From: Deltaproteobacteria bacterium
GTDB taxonomy: Bacteria; Desulfobacterota; DSM-4660; Desulfatiglandales; B25-G16
Direction: 5' to 3'
NCBI GenBank assembly: GCA_020349945.1
Contig: CP070704.1
Location: 1,950,744 to 1,986,518 of the forward strand
DNA: 35,775 nucleotides
Part shown: positions 1 to 7,744 of the stretch, in pieces
How the letters are laid out: each line of letters starts with the position of its first letter
How positions within the stretch are numbered: position 1 is the first letter of the stretch
Made by a program: the position numbers and the translations under genes
The notes under the pieces: generated by a model
Databases searched by the model: none
Told to the model about the DNA's origin: nothing
What the model saw: only the letters and a program-made list of their open reading frames with translations

Positions 1-79
1 CAGGCTGCCTCTTTTCCACTGTCTTCAGGAAATAGGCGACGTAAGCTAAAAGCTCAATAAAACAGTCGACGATTCGCAC
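1..79 (-). CDS. tssL: TssL (DotU/ImpK) type VI secretion protein, N-terminal fragment
   Basis: Only the first 26 codons are inside the window; the gene runs off the left edge. A GTG start at 79-77 follows the tssK stop by 2 nt, and a GGAGGAG ribosome binding site overlaps the end of tssK. The readable peptide (VRIVDCFIELLAYVAYFLK) resembles the N-terminal helix of TssL/DotU proteins, the C-tail-anchored inner-membrane subunit that joins TssM and TssJ in the T6SS membrane complex. The order tssJ-tssK-tssL is the usual one in T6SS loci, which supports the call. The fragment is too short for a firm domain assignment, so the name rests mainly on context. Confidence 0.6.
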   Translation of the reverse strand, partial: MRIVDCFIELLAYVAYFLKTVEKRQP

Positions 80-81
80 CG

Positions 82-1467
82 CTAACTCCTCCCCACAACC
101 ATGAGCTCAACTTTCAGATCCTCCGGAGCCGTATCCCAGTATAGTGCAATATTGTGGCCCTGTTGAACCTGTGCCCATTGGTCACCGTGATGGTCAATCT
201 GGCAGTAAATTGCGCGGGCTCTGCGAGGCAGCTCCTCGGGCGGGGCGGAGAGATGCTCCATTTTTATCCCCGGAAGCGCCCGGGCGATCAGTATGGGCAG
301 TGATTCCCTTGAGCTTAACTTAGAAATGGTCGCCAAGGACTGCACCACGGATTGAGGATCTGTCTCTGTTTCAAAAACCAGATAAAACCGGTTTCCACCT
401 TCGAATATGGCCGGCGGTAGTTCCGCGGCATAATAGGTTCCGTCAAAGAGCAGCTGGAAGACATATTCCGGTCCCGCCGTTATCTCGTCAAGCAGTTGCG
501 TTATCATTGCACCGGCCCCTGCAAAACAACCCCAGAGGTTGCGGTGATCGTAATCCAAAACGCCTTGGCTTCCGTCTGCCAGTTCCCCCATGACGGTGAT
601 TTGCCCTGAAAAGGCGGAAAGCTCTCCAATCATCTGTCTTAAGAGTCCGTATACGTGCCAGGGATGTGTGTGGTCGGAAGCTAGCACGTGCTCAAGGAAG
701 GGGATGTATCGATTCAGTGATCTGAGCGCCAACAGATATACCGTATCCCTCGCCCCGAATTCGGCAGTATGAATCCCACGGTCGCGCTTGTAGGATTCCA
801 GCTGGCGGCCGCGGGATGCGGTCTGGTCTTTGATGTCCACAATCAGCCTCAAAAGGGACTCTGAACTCTTAATGGTAAGGGCCGGCGGAATGAATTTTTC
901 GGAAAGCACAACGTGCTCGCCCATTCTGTCGAGCTGCGCAACTGGTATGAGATGATACTCCCCAAGCTGATCTTTTTCAGTCTCCCAGAAGACCTTCAGG
1001 ACATGATGAAGGCGTTGCACCTTAGCGGGGGGACCGTTGTGATGCAAATCCTGAACCTCTTCCGGGTCAACCGATGTGACAAAACGCGTATTCACTTCAG
1101 TAAGATTTGAGAGCTGAGAAAGGACGGTTACATTTTCGCCGGTTTCGTTCCATTTCTTGAGCCCCAGGTATACACCAAGAGGCTGGCCGCCTTCCGCCCA
1201 AGCGTCCTCAAAGGAGCGGGCCTCGATGATTGCATTGCCCGGTAGGTCGACATAGGTCATATCCGGGAAAATGAAGTTGCCCCTCAACAGATTAAAGGTC
1301 CGGTTATCCAGTGCGGCTGTCTGAACTTCCAAGTCTCCGATGCCCCACGGATAGGGACCAAGATATCTGTATAGGGGTGTCAGAAGGGATTGAACGTGCA
1401 AATCCGCCAGCTGCAAGTGCTGGGGTTGCAAAAAAAGGCCCTGATGCCAAAACAGTGCTCGCTCCAT
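82..1467 (-). CDS. tssK: TssK, type VI secretion baseplate subunit (ImpJ/VasE)
   Basis: 461 aa, the usual length for TssK. The N-terminus (FWHQGLFLQPQHLQLAD) matches the family signature of a W-x-G-x-F-L-x-P-Q-H-x-Q type segment. TssK is the trimeric cytoplasmic connector that links the T6SS baseplate wedge to the TssJLM membrane complex. The start ATG at 1467 has an AAAGGT ribosome binding site about 8 nt upstream. It lies 18 nt downstream of tssJ and 2 nt upstream of the probable tssL, so the three genes are surely co-transcribed. No frameshift or missing segment is visible. Confidence in the family is high; nothing in the sequence tells which effectors the system delivers. Confidence 0.93.
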   Translation of the reverse strand: MERALFWHQGLFLQPQHLQLADLHVQSLLTPLYRYLGPYPWGIGDLEVQTAALDNRTFNLLRGNFIFPDMTYVDLPGNAIIEARSFEDAWAEGGQPLGVYLGLKKWNETGENVTVLSQLSNLTEVNTRFVTSVDPEEVQDLHHNGPPAKVQRLHHVLKVFWETEKDQLGEYHLIPVAQLDRMGEHVVLSEKFIPPALTIKSSESLLRLIVDIKDQTASRGRQLESYKRDRGIHTAEFGARDTVYLLALRSLNRYIPFLEHVLASDHTHPWHVYGLLRQMIGELSAFSGQITVMGELADGSQGVLDYDHRNLWGCFAGAGAMITQLLDEITAGPEYVFQLLFDGTYYAAELPPAIFEGGNRFYLVFETETDPQSVVQSLATISKLSSRESLPILIARALPGIKMEHLSAPPEELPRRARAIYCQIDHHGDQWAQVQQGHNIALYWDTAPEDLKVELMVVGRS

Positions 1468-1485
1468 AATAAGATACCTTTTAGC

Positions 1486-2007
1486 TTATAGGATTTGTTC
1501 AGGTCCCAGTTTAAGGTCAATCACCAGGATATCCAGTTTTTTCCTTTTGGTGCGTCTGATAATCCCCTTTTTCTCAGTAACGACCGGAATTTCATATAAC
1601 CGAACGATTCTATCTCTTTCAATGAGATAATAGCCGGCTGCGACTGCCACGTATTTAGCCCCTTGTGCCCGGTCCAGATTGAAGGTGGTATCTTGCCCGG
1701 GTTGCACAATCAATCTCTTTGCCCCGGCCACGGTGGCGTCGAAAAGGCCGCACTCCAGGAGTTGATACAGGCCGTCCTCATCACCGGCGAGTTGATTGAG
1801 CGTGTTGGGGTCTTTGAGCTGATAGACACACACCAAGAGGGTATGGGGTTTTCCTTCACTGAGGTTCAATTGAGGATCGGCTTTCACGTGGATTTTGATT
1901 GCTTCCTCCTCATAACCCAATTCAGGTGGTGGAAGCTGTTTGGGCGCGCACGACCAAACCAAAAAAACCGATAACAAAAAACTCAAAGTGACAATTAACC
2001 TTCTCAA
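1486..2007 (-). CDS. tssJ: TssJ, type VI secretion outer-membrane lipoprotein (VasD/SciN)
   Basis: 173 aa. A positively charged start, a hydrophobic stretch (residues 5-17) and a cysteine at residue 20 (FLVWSC) form a lipoprotein signal. The mature part has the TssJ pattern: a strand with HVKADPQLN, then PHTLLVCVYQL, then a C-terminal strand ending VIDLKLGP. TssJ is the outer-membrane lipoprotein that holds the periplasmic domain of TssM in the T6SS membrane complex. The start is a TTG at 2007; it is chosen because an AGGAGG site at 2015-2020 sits 7 nt upstream, overlapping the stop of the preceding gene. The 12-nt gap to that gene implies one transcript and probably translational coupling. 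Confidence 0.88.
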   Translation of the reverse strand: MRRLIVTLSFLLSVFLVWSCAPKQLPPPELGYEEEAIKIHVKADPQLNLSEGKPHTLLVCVYQLKDPNTLNQLAGDEDGLYQLLECGLFDATVAGAKRLIVQPGQDTTFNLDRAQGAKYVAVAAGYYLIERDRIVRLYEIPVVTEKKGIIRRTKRKKLDILVIDLKLGPEQIL

Positions 2008-2019
2008 TGGCCCACCTCC

Positions 2020-2751
2020 TTACTGTAGGAATAGTTTTTGGCAATTATTTTCGAACTCCCTCAAGAGCTCCTCCATGAAGCGTCCGGATTCGAACCAGTC
2101 TTTAAATGCCTTGAATCTATCGGCGTATAGGTCAAACGATTCGGCCTTGCGCAGGCGGCCAAGCTTGAAACCACTGCCCTGAGAGGCGGCAATCCGTTCG
2201 GGGTCTAGTTCGACCATGATTTCCTTTACTTTTTTCTCCGCTGCCACCTTGAATGCCTGTTGAGCCGTCAGAAACGCCTTGCTAATTTGGCCGAGGTAGC
2301 TTTCGAGGGATCTCGTGTGATCTTCTCCTTCAAGATGAAAACCGATCATTTGCCGTATGGTCTGCACCCCTTCGCCCTGGCCCAGAAATGTCGCATTAAT
2401 GACCCCCACTAGCTGATTCAGCATATCAAAAATTGTATTCAACGAATCGGCCAGTCGCTGCAAAAGCTCGGCAGAGGATAGATCGGCCTGGGTGACCTTT
2501 TTGCCCAGAAGGAACGAGAAAATCGGGATCAAGACCTCTTGATCAACATTAACCTCCTCAGCAGTACAGACGTCAGTTGCTTCAAATTTGCTCGTTAGTT
2601 CGTCTAACAATTTGATCTTTTCATCCTTCGAAACTCCGTTGAGCGAGCTTTCGAGGAATTCTTCGATGAGATTCTCGGCCCGCAGCTTGTCTGTGTGGTA
2701 TATTTGCCGAATTTGGTTTGCCAGCACATCCAGATTATGTTGCTCAGTCAT
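2020..2751 (-). CDS. TagH C-terminal-domain-like T6SS-associated protein without FHA domain
   Basis: About 243 aa, acidic and mostly helical. The last ~90 residues (AFLTAQQAFKVAAEKKVKEI, LDPERIA, a basic stretch, then FMEELLREFENNCQKLF) resemble the C-terminal half of T6SS FHA proteins (TagH/ImpI type), where a helical region with an LDP-E motif precedes an aromatic C-terminus. The N-terminal FHA domain expected in TagH is absent; residues 1-100 are helical and of unknown fold. The start at 2751 is preferred because ATG overlaps the upstream TGA (ATGACTGA); an ATG 12 codons earlier at 2787 is also in frame but lies inside the upstream gene. It sits between the ETVI-repeat gene and tssJ, so a role in T6SS regulation or assembly is likely. 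The family call is an inference from weak similarity. Confidence 0.55.
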   Translation of the reverse strand: MTEQHNLDVLANQIRQIYHTDKLRAENLIEEFLESSLNGVSKDEKIKLLDELTSKFEATDVCTAEEVNVDQEVLIPIFSFLLGKKVTQADLSSAELLQRLADSLNTIFDMLNQLVGVINATFLGQGEGVQTIRQMIGFHLEGEDHTRSLESYLGQISKAFLTAQQAFKVAAEKKVKEIMVELDPERIAASQGSGFKLGRLRKAESFDLYADRFKAFKDWFESGRFMEELLREFENNCQKLFLQ

Positions 2752-4978
2752 TGTCTTGTTGCTCGTTTCTTTTTTTTGTTGGGTCAAAGATCACCGTCTC
2801 AGGTATATCATCGTCTTTTTCTTTGCCGCTTGCCGGCTTCTCCTCAACTGGCGTCTCGCCGGGTACATTAGAAATGCTTTGCTTTGTCAGTTTTGAATTG
2901 TCTGCTTCAGCCGGTCGCTTTTGTTCAGAACTGATGCGCGGAGCCGAAGGCTCTTTCGATGAGATGATAACAGTTTCCGGAATATCGCTGTCCCTGGATT
3001 CTGCAGGAGATGACGTTTCTCCCTTGGGAGTACCGTGGGCAAAAATAACGGTTTCCGGTATATCCTCATCAGGTTCTGGAGCGGCGGTTGGCGTCTCAGG
3101 CGGTTGAGACGTTCCCGGTTTTACCACAATGGCTTCAGGCACACGATCCTCTTCGACCTCAGAAGGAGGGAGTTTTTCCCTGAAATCATCGGCCGAGAGT
3201 ATAACCGTCTCCTTGACTACGATATCTTCCGGAAGATCAGCTCCCACTTGAAGGATTTTTTGCTCTTCCATCGGCAGGTCGGCTGAAATCTCCTCTGCTC
3301 CCGAGGGAACCGATTGAATAGTGCTTTGCCATTTTTTGGCGATATTTAAGAGAATCTCGTGAATGGCCTGATTGTCACCAATTGGGTATGTGCTGACTCC
3401 AGCACTTGTAGGCATGAATAGGGCATTTTTCACATCAGTTTTAAGTTGCTCGTATTCTTGCCAGAATTCGGTCTGTGAAAAGACGGATAGCTCGCTTATG
3501 CCGCCCTGGATTAGCAGAAGTCCCAAATCGAGAGACCTTCTCCAGAGAGTCGCCCAACTGGCATCAAGCGTCTTTTGATCTGGGTTCCAGAATATGTTTT
3601 CGGGAGAGGAAATAGCTAAATCGTGTATCCTTGAGGCTAATTCCGAGTCACAATCGTTCTCAGCTGCGAGACCTTCAAGAACTTTCGCGATTTCCGCATA
3701 AATTTTGGCGAAATCCTGTCTGGAGTTTGCGAGCAGCCCGCAGAACCAAGTGGATCCGAGGAATTGGAGGCCATACGATGGAGGCGACTTACGCGGAAAA
3801 AGCGCTTGAGCGGAATCACCCCCGATGCCCATAAGATTCAATTTAAAGTTCCACAGAGCTGGCAGCATGCCGCTACGTTTAGCCGTTGTGACCCAGATCT
3901 TATCCATCGATAAACTCAAATCCGGGTATTTGAATATATCGAGCCCAGAAAACACAATTTGAGCCATCTCTCCCAGCAGAGATAGCTTCAAATACAGCAC
4001 TTCAAGGAAAAACTGCTCCTGTTTATCAAATAGAAATAGAGGCTTCTGTGAATTCATTTGTTCGAAATCTCGCAAGAGTTTTACTCTCTCCTGCTGGCTT
4101 TTACCCTGAAGCTGAGCAGCTGCCTCATTCACACTAGCCCCTGACAGCAGGGGCAGAAAATCAAGAACGTGCATCGATGGAGCGTCAAGGACCACCATAA
4201 AAAAGGGGTAGAAGGAAATGGGCACGATCCGTGTAGTTGATAGATGCTGTGTTTCATAGCATTCCTGAAAGTCAGCACATCCAATACAAGGAATGCTTGC
4301 ATGGTGAGTTCCTTCGCCAGTCAGTTGGCCGAATCCACTTATCAGATCCTTCTGGTCCTTCAAAATGGCCGGATCAGAGTCATCTAGAGAATACACATAA
4401 AAATCGGATTCGCCCAGAGTATCGAGACAATTAGGACAAAATAGGTAGCGTTTGAGAGAGGTGGAATAGGGCTGGAGGCCCACACCAAGCAGTAGATCTT
4501 CGTCCTGGCAAATTTGAAGTGAAAACCCGCACTTAGGGCATGATGGCTCAAAAAACACTTGTCGATGTGCACAATAGAATAAGGATTGCCAGGGCAGAAG
4601 TTTGCCGTTAACGTCGACTTGATCCTTTAGAATAACAATCGAATCATCTTGATACGAGGTGGTCAAAAATGAAAATAAAGTCTGCCACGCTTGATCAACG
4701 TCCCGGTTGTTGGTCGGCCATATCCCATCCCTTGTTAAATGATAGTCATCTTTTTGGATCAAAAGGAATACACTTTTGATTCGCGAACCTGCATCGCTTA
4801 GAATGGATGCCTCAAGGATTAACACAAGCGGGTCCGCTTCCCTCATTACCAAAAACGGAAAACGAGTCTTTTCGTGAACAGAGTCGTCCCCCTTGCTCAT
4901 CGCGAGTTTCAAACCGAATCTGGCATCGGCGGACTCCAAATAAGGAATCAAAGCGGGTTTTTCAGCAGGAGAATTCAC
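2744..4978 (-). CDS. T6SS-operon zinc-ribbon protein with C-terminal DIPETVI repeat tail
   Basis: 744 aa, first gene of the T6SS operon, with a clear GGAGG site before the ATG at 4978. I do not recognise a named family. Visible parts: residues 1-130 form a mixed domain; residues 136-240 carry clustered cysteines (C136, CPKC at 147-150, C157, CPNC at 181-184, CIGC at 231-234, C240) that look like zinc-ribbon knuckles; residues 250-560 are helical; residues 575-744 are a disordered, Pro/Glu/Asp-rich tail. The tail holds three near-identical DIPETVI motifs (639-645, 665-671, 724-730), a KETVIL (589-594) and degenerate copies (DLPEDIVV at 581-588, VPEAIVV at 613-619). Each ETVI threonine has a hydrophobic residue at +3, a pattern many FHA domains bind when phosphorylated. 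It overlaps the next gene by 8 nt. A scaffold or phospho-regulatory role is inference. Confidence 0.6.
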   Translation of the reverse strand: MNSPAEKPALIPYLESADARFGLKLAMSKGDDSVHEKTRFPFLVMREADPLVLILEASILSDAGSRIKSVFLLIQKDDYHLTRDGIWPTNNRDVDQAWQTLFSFLTTSYQDDSIVILKDQVDVNGKLLPWQSLFYCAHRQVFFEPSCPKCGFSLQICQDEDLLLGVGLQPYSTSLKRYLFCPNCLDTLGESDFYVYSLDDSDPAILKDQKDLISGFGQLTGEGTHHASIPCIGCADFQECYETQHLSTTRIVPISFYPFFMVVLDAPSMHVLDFLPLLSGASVNEAAAQLQGKSQQERVKLLRDFEQMNSQKPLFLFDKQEQFFLEVLYLKLSLLGEMAQIVFSGLDIFKYPDLSLSMDKIWVTTAKRSGMLPALWNFKLNLMGIGGDSAQALFPRKSPPSYGLQFLGSTWFCGLLANSRQDFAKIYAEIAKVLEGLAAENDCDSELASRIHDLAISSPENIFWNPDQKTLDASWATLWRRSLDLGLLLIQGGISELSVFSQTEFWQEYEQLKTDVKNALFMPTSAGVSTYPIGDNQAIHEILLNIAKKWQSTIQSVPSGAEEISADLPMEEQKILQVGADLPEDIVVKETVILSADDFREKLPPSEVEEDRVPEAIVVKPGTSQPPETPTAAPEPDEDIPETVIFAHGTPKGETSSPAESRDSDIPETVIISSKEPSAPRISSEQKRPAEADNSKLTKQSISNVPGETPVEEKPASGKEKDDDIPETVIFDPTKKRNEQQDND

Positions 4979-5149
4979 ATTAGAACCTCCGTTTCAATTG
5001 CGAAGTTGCTCATGGTGGCAAATTTTCCGCTTAATATTTCTGGCAATCTTGACTGGCCTGCCTACGCCCTTTTTTAATGGCTTTTGCAAGATGATAACAA
5101 ATTTTTTGAGAAAAAGAATTCAACTTTTGAATTTTTAAGAACTAGCGGA

Positions 5150-5178
5150 AATTTATTAAACTATCACCTACTTGTCAA
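5150..5178 (-). promoter_or_regulatory. Candidate sigma70 promoter of the T6SS operon
   Basis: On the minus strand TTGACA (5178-5173) is followed after 17 nt by TAAATT (5155-5150, 4 of 6 consensus bases). It points toward the 744-aa gene starting at 4978, giving a leader of about 165 nt. The -35 is perfect and the spacing ideal, but the -10 is weak in an AT-rich region, so this is only a candidate. Confidence 0.35.
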
Positions 5179-5213
5179 GGCGCTTATTTCTGGTGTGTTA
5201 CCCTATTGGAAAT

Positions 5214-5261
5214 GTCCCTTCTGGTATAAGAGATCAAATATCTAAATTGATCTCATAGGAC
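5214..5261 (+). ncRNA. Structured leader of the IS110 element, candidate bridge-RNA segment
   Basis: GAGATCAA (5230-5237) and TTGATCTC (5247-5254) form a perfect 8-bp stem with a 9-nt loop. Outside it TA (5227-5228) pairs with TA (5256-5257), and GTCC (5214-5217) pairs with GGAC (5258-5261), leaving an internal loop of about 9 nt on one side. A stem with an asymmetric internal loop in the left non-coding end of an IS110-family element is what bridge RNAs look like. Only one such stem-loop was recognised by eye, and bridge RNAs are longer, so the call is tentative. Confidence 0.3.
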
Positions 5262-5317
5262 ACACCTCTGTAAGGTATTGGACGGTTATCAAACATCAAA
5301 AAAAGGAGGTGTATCCC

Positions 5318-6601
5318 ATGAGACTGAAAGATTATGCACGAAATCACAAAAGACGTAAAGAGTATGTTCAACAGCCTGGTTTATTGCTCGTTGGAGTCGA
5401 GGTGAGCAAATCCAAACACGGTGCCTGCATTGGCACACAAGCAGGCGTTATCTGCAGGAAGTTTTCGTTTATCCACTGCCGAGAGGGGTTCAGATTGTTT
5501 GAGAGCGCCCTCCGGAAGAAGATGTTCAGGCATAACCGCAAAAGGGTGCTCATCGCCATGGAACCATCGGGTATGTACTGGTACGCCCTCTTCGAGAGGC
5601 TCAAAGGCTGCGGCTATGGCTTGTGCCTGGTGAACTGCAAGGCTGTCAGAAATAACTGAAAGACAATGCATGATAACATCAGCAAAACAGATGAGAAAGA
5701 TGCCCACAGCATCTTTGATCTCTGCAGCAAGGAAAGTTCTTTCTCCCCGTAGAACGTGATCCCGAACTGAGGGCTGCCTACTGCATGATGCAACGACATA
5801 TGGCCATGAAGAAGCGGGTGAGCAGGATGAGAAACCAACTGCGCGCAGCCATCCACCTGGCGTTCCCCGAGCTCAATCCCCTGATCAAGGATCTCACCCA
5901 GCCAACCTCCCTGCGGTTCCTTCAGGCCAATCCAACCCCCAGATCCATCGCCCGAAACGGCCTCAGGCGCTTCCTGGAGAAGTGGCGACCCAGAAGGCGG
6001 TACGGACAATGGCGGCCCGAGAAGTTTCAACAGATCTACGAGCTGGCTAGGACAACTGTTGGCCTCAGAGAGCCGTATCGCATCGATGAGTTTGAGATCA
6101 AGGCCCTGGCCTATGATCTCCGATGCCTTGGAGAAAGAAGACATGTGGCTCACGAAGGCTATCGAACTACTCGAGCACCGTCCCGACTACCAGGTGCTCC
6201 GGAGGTTACCACGGATCGGCACGCCCACTGCCGCTGCGATCCTGACCGGCATCGAGGACATAACTAAATACAGAAATGGCAAGCAGCTCGTCAAACTCGC
6301 GGGATTAGATCTCAAAGTGTTCGAGAGCGGCGCAACTATGCGAAAGCGACCCAAAATCTCCCATGTCGGCAGCGCCTATCTCAGACACTGGCTCTACCAC
6401 TACGCCAAGAGGCTCGTGGCTCATGATCTCCATTTTAAAGACTGCCATCAACGGCGAAAGGAACGCTCCCCCGGCAAGGGGGCAGGGCAGCGAGCACTCG
6501 TTGCTGTATCAGATAAGATTATCCGCATCGTATATCGTGTATTGGCTGATAATGAGAGGTACAACCCAAAGAGGGATCAGGTGGTTCCTGCCGATACCTG
6601 A
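5318..6601 (+). pseudogene. IS110-family transposase, broken by one stop and two frameshifts
   Basis: Read across its lesions, this encodes about 427 aa of an IS110-type DEDD transposase. The N-terminal RuvC-like part has VGVEVSKSKHG and AMEPSGMYWYALFERL; the C-terminal Tnp_20 part has RLPRIGTPTAAAILTGI and LVKLAGLD with RPKISHVGSAYLR. The lesions are an in-frame TGA at 5657-5659 (where Arg is expected), a one-base loss near 5720-5722, and a one-base gain near 6118-6121 that restores the frame. The first acidic residue is Glu (VGVEVSK) where the family has Asp (IGIDV), so the first catalytic position is also altered. The start ATG at 5318 follows AGGAGG by 8 nt. The two shifts compensate each other, so the 5720-6120 part is otherwise well preserved and decay looks recent. 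Sequencing error could explain the shifts but hardly all three lesions. Confidence 0.85.
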
Positions 6602-6925
6602 AAAACGACAATTAGTGGCCTCGGAGACAGGGGATATGATGGGAATATCAAAACCTGATTCATGAGGTTATCTGTCTGGTTTTGATAGCTGTGGAAATGA
6701 ATGACGGAAAAGCTAGTGAGGGGTTACAATAATACTCCAGCCTATCAGTCTAGGGTAAATCTCGATGCAGACGAATATTAATATCTGGACTTATCGAGTC
6801 CTAACTGATATCTGAGGTTTGTGTGGGTCTCAACTCGTTGCACATTTCAGACGCAATTCATCACATGCTTCGATTATTGAAGTAAGTATTGTAAGGCCAG
6901 CTTGAGGCTATTTTAAGCGTCCCTA
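6602..6925. other. Intergenic region between the IS110 remnant and the sugar transferase
   Basis: 324 nt. Apart from the inverted repeat at 6646-6687, which sits in the first third, I see no coding sequence, RNA gene or convincing promoter. The last part is AT-rich and must hold the promoter for the sugar transferase gene. Confidence 0.6.
6646..6687. repeat. Perfect 10-bp inverted repeat with 22-nt loop, 3' side of the IS110 remnant
   Basis: TATCAAAACC (6646-6655) and GGTTTTGATA (6678-6687) are exact reverse complements. The repeat starts about 45 nt after the transposase stop. There is no T-run after it, so it is not a typical intrinsic terminator; a structural end of the insertion sequence is more likely. 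Confidence 0.6.
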
Positions 6926-7618
6926 ATGTCTAAAGGGGGTGTGAACACGGCTTTATCAAAACCCACCGCAGTTTCGGTTCCTGCCGCAACGGCGCATAAA
7001 GTCAGAGAACCCTTGCTCAAACGTCCCCTGGATATCATACTTTCCACCTTCATGCTCATTCTATCCCTGCCAGTTTCTCTACTCATTGCCTTGGCCATCA
7101 AGATGGAGGATGAAGGTCCTATCTTGTATCGTCAAGAGCGCTGGGGGCGAGGAGGCAAACACTTCAAGGCATATAAGTTTCGCACCATGGTGGCAGACTC
7201 GGACATGGAGTTTGGGATTATGCAGGCGAGAGAAGGCGACCCACGGATCACTAGGGTAGGCCGCATCCTCCGTGCCATGGGTCTGGATGAGCTTCCCCAG
7301 CTTCTCAATATCCTTCGGGGACATATGAGCTTTGTGGGACCAAGATCCCTTGCCATCGGTGAGATTGTTCATGACGAACGAGGCCGCGTGGTAAGGTATG
7401 AGGATATCCCCGGGTTTTGGGATCGGCTCTGTGTACGACCGGGTCTGACTGGCCTGGCCACTATCTATATCCCCAAGGATATCACCCCGCGCCGCAAGTT
7501 CCGCTATGATCTCCTCTATATCCGCAAACAATCCCTCTGGCTGGACCTCCGTCTGATTGTTCTCTCCTTCTGGGTCAGCTTCCGGGGCAGGTGGGAGACT
7601 CGGAGCAAGAAGGTGTGA
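6926..7618 (+). CDS. Bacterial sugar transferase (polyprenyl-phosphate hexose-1-phosphate transferase)
   Basis: 230 aa, the short PglC/WcaJ-core type. After a ~30-residue leader comes a hydrophobic membrane segment (37-58), then the family motifs KFRTM (84-88), a GLDELPQLLN block with the catalytic Asp-Glu pair (D121-E122), MSFVGPR and RPGLTGLA. Such enzymes transfer a sugar 1-phosphate from a nucleotide sugar to undecaprenyl phosphate at the inner face of the membrane and start synthesis of capsule, exopolysaccharide, O-antigen or glycoprotein glycans. No glycosyltransferase or export genes are beside it, so the pathway cannot be named. The ATG at 6926 has no good ribosome site; an internal GTG five codons later, after AAAGGGGGT, could also serve. 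Confidence 0.9.
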   Translation: MSKGGVNTALSKPTAVSVPAATAHKVREPLLKRPLDIILSTFMLILSLPVSLLIALAIKMEDEGPILYRQERWGRGGKHFKAYKFRTMVADSDMEFGIMQAREGDPRITRVGRILRAMGLDELPQLLNILRGHMSFVGPRSLAIGEIVHDERGRVVRYEDIPGFWDRLCVRPGLTGLATIYIPKDITPRRKFRYDLLYIRKQSLWLDLRLIVLSFWVSFRGRWETRSKKV

Positions 7619-7633
7619 GTTGGAAGCGAGGGT

Positions 7634-7662
7634 TTGACAATACAGAGGGTATTCTATATATA
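7634..7662 (+). promoter_or_regulatory. Candidate sigma70 promoter for the flavoprotein gene
   Basis: TTGACA (7634-7639), a 17-nt spacer and TATATA (7657-7662) precede the flavoprotein gene by about 80 nt. The -35 is perfect and the -10 matches 4 of 6 positions within a run of TA steps. The short inverted repeat AGGGTAT/ATACCCC (7646-7652 and 7676-7682) spans the -10 and the likely start point, and a hairpin follows in the leader. Confidence 0.5.
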
Positions 7663-7680
7663 CAAGGGCATATAAATACC

Positions 7681-7703
7681 CCTGAGAACCTGATATGCTC
7701 AGG
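7681..7703 (+). promoter_or_regulatory. Short leader hairpin before the flavoprotein gene
   Basis: CCTGAG (7681-7686) pairs with CTCAGG (7698-7703) around an 11-nt loop. It lies just downstream of the candidate promoter and about 40 nt before the start codon, so it would be in the 5' leader. No riboswitch family is recognised. Confidence 0.3.
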
Positions 7704-7744
7704 TATGGCAAAAGAGTGGGCTCAAGAGACTTGTGATTTTTGAT

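Larger units (their letters stand above)
4979..5317. other. Divergent intergenic region between the T6SS operon and the IS110 remnant
   Basis: About 340 nt without a credible gene. The T6SS-side half (4979-5160) is AT-rich. The right half holds the candidate minus-strand promoter, a GTGTTACCC-type motif (5195-5214) and a structured segment (5214-5261) that probably belongs to the left end of the insertion sequence. Confidence 0.7.
5195..6690 (+). mobile_element. Degenerate IS110-family insertion sequence (approximate limits)
   Basis: The broken transposase gene with its flanking non-coding ends. The left limit is placed at the GTGTTACCC motif and the right limit just after the 3' hairpin at 6646-6687. 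IS110-family elements often lack simple terminal inverted repeats and target duplications, and none is evident here, so both borders are guesses. The element lies between the T6SS operon and an unrelated sugar transferase gene, in an otherwise ordinary intergenic position. Confidence 0.5.

Noticed and set aside
1-4978. T6SS effector or immunity genes
   Set aside because: All five genes are structural or regulatory candidates; no VgrG, Hcp, PAAR or toxin-like domain is seen within the window.
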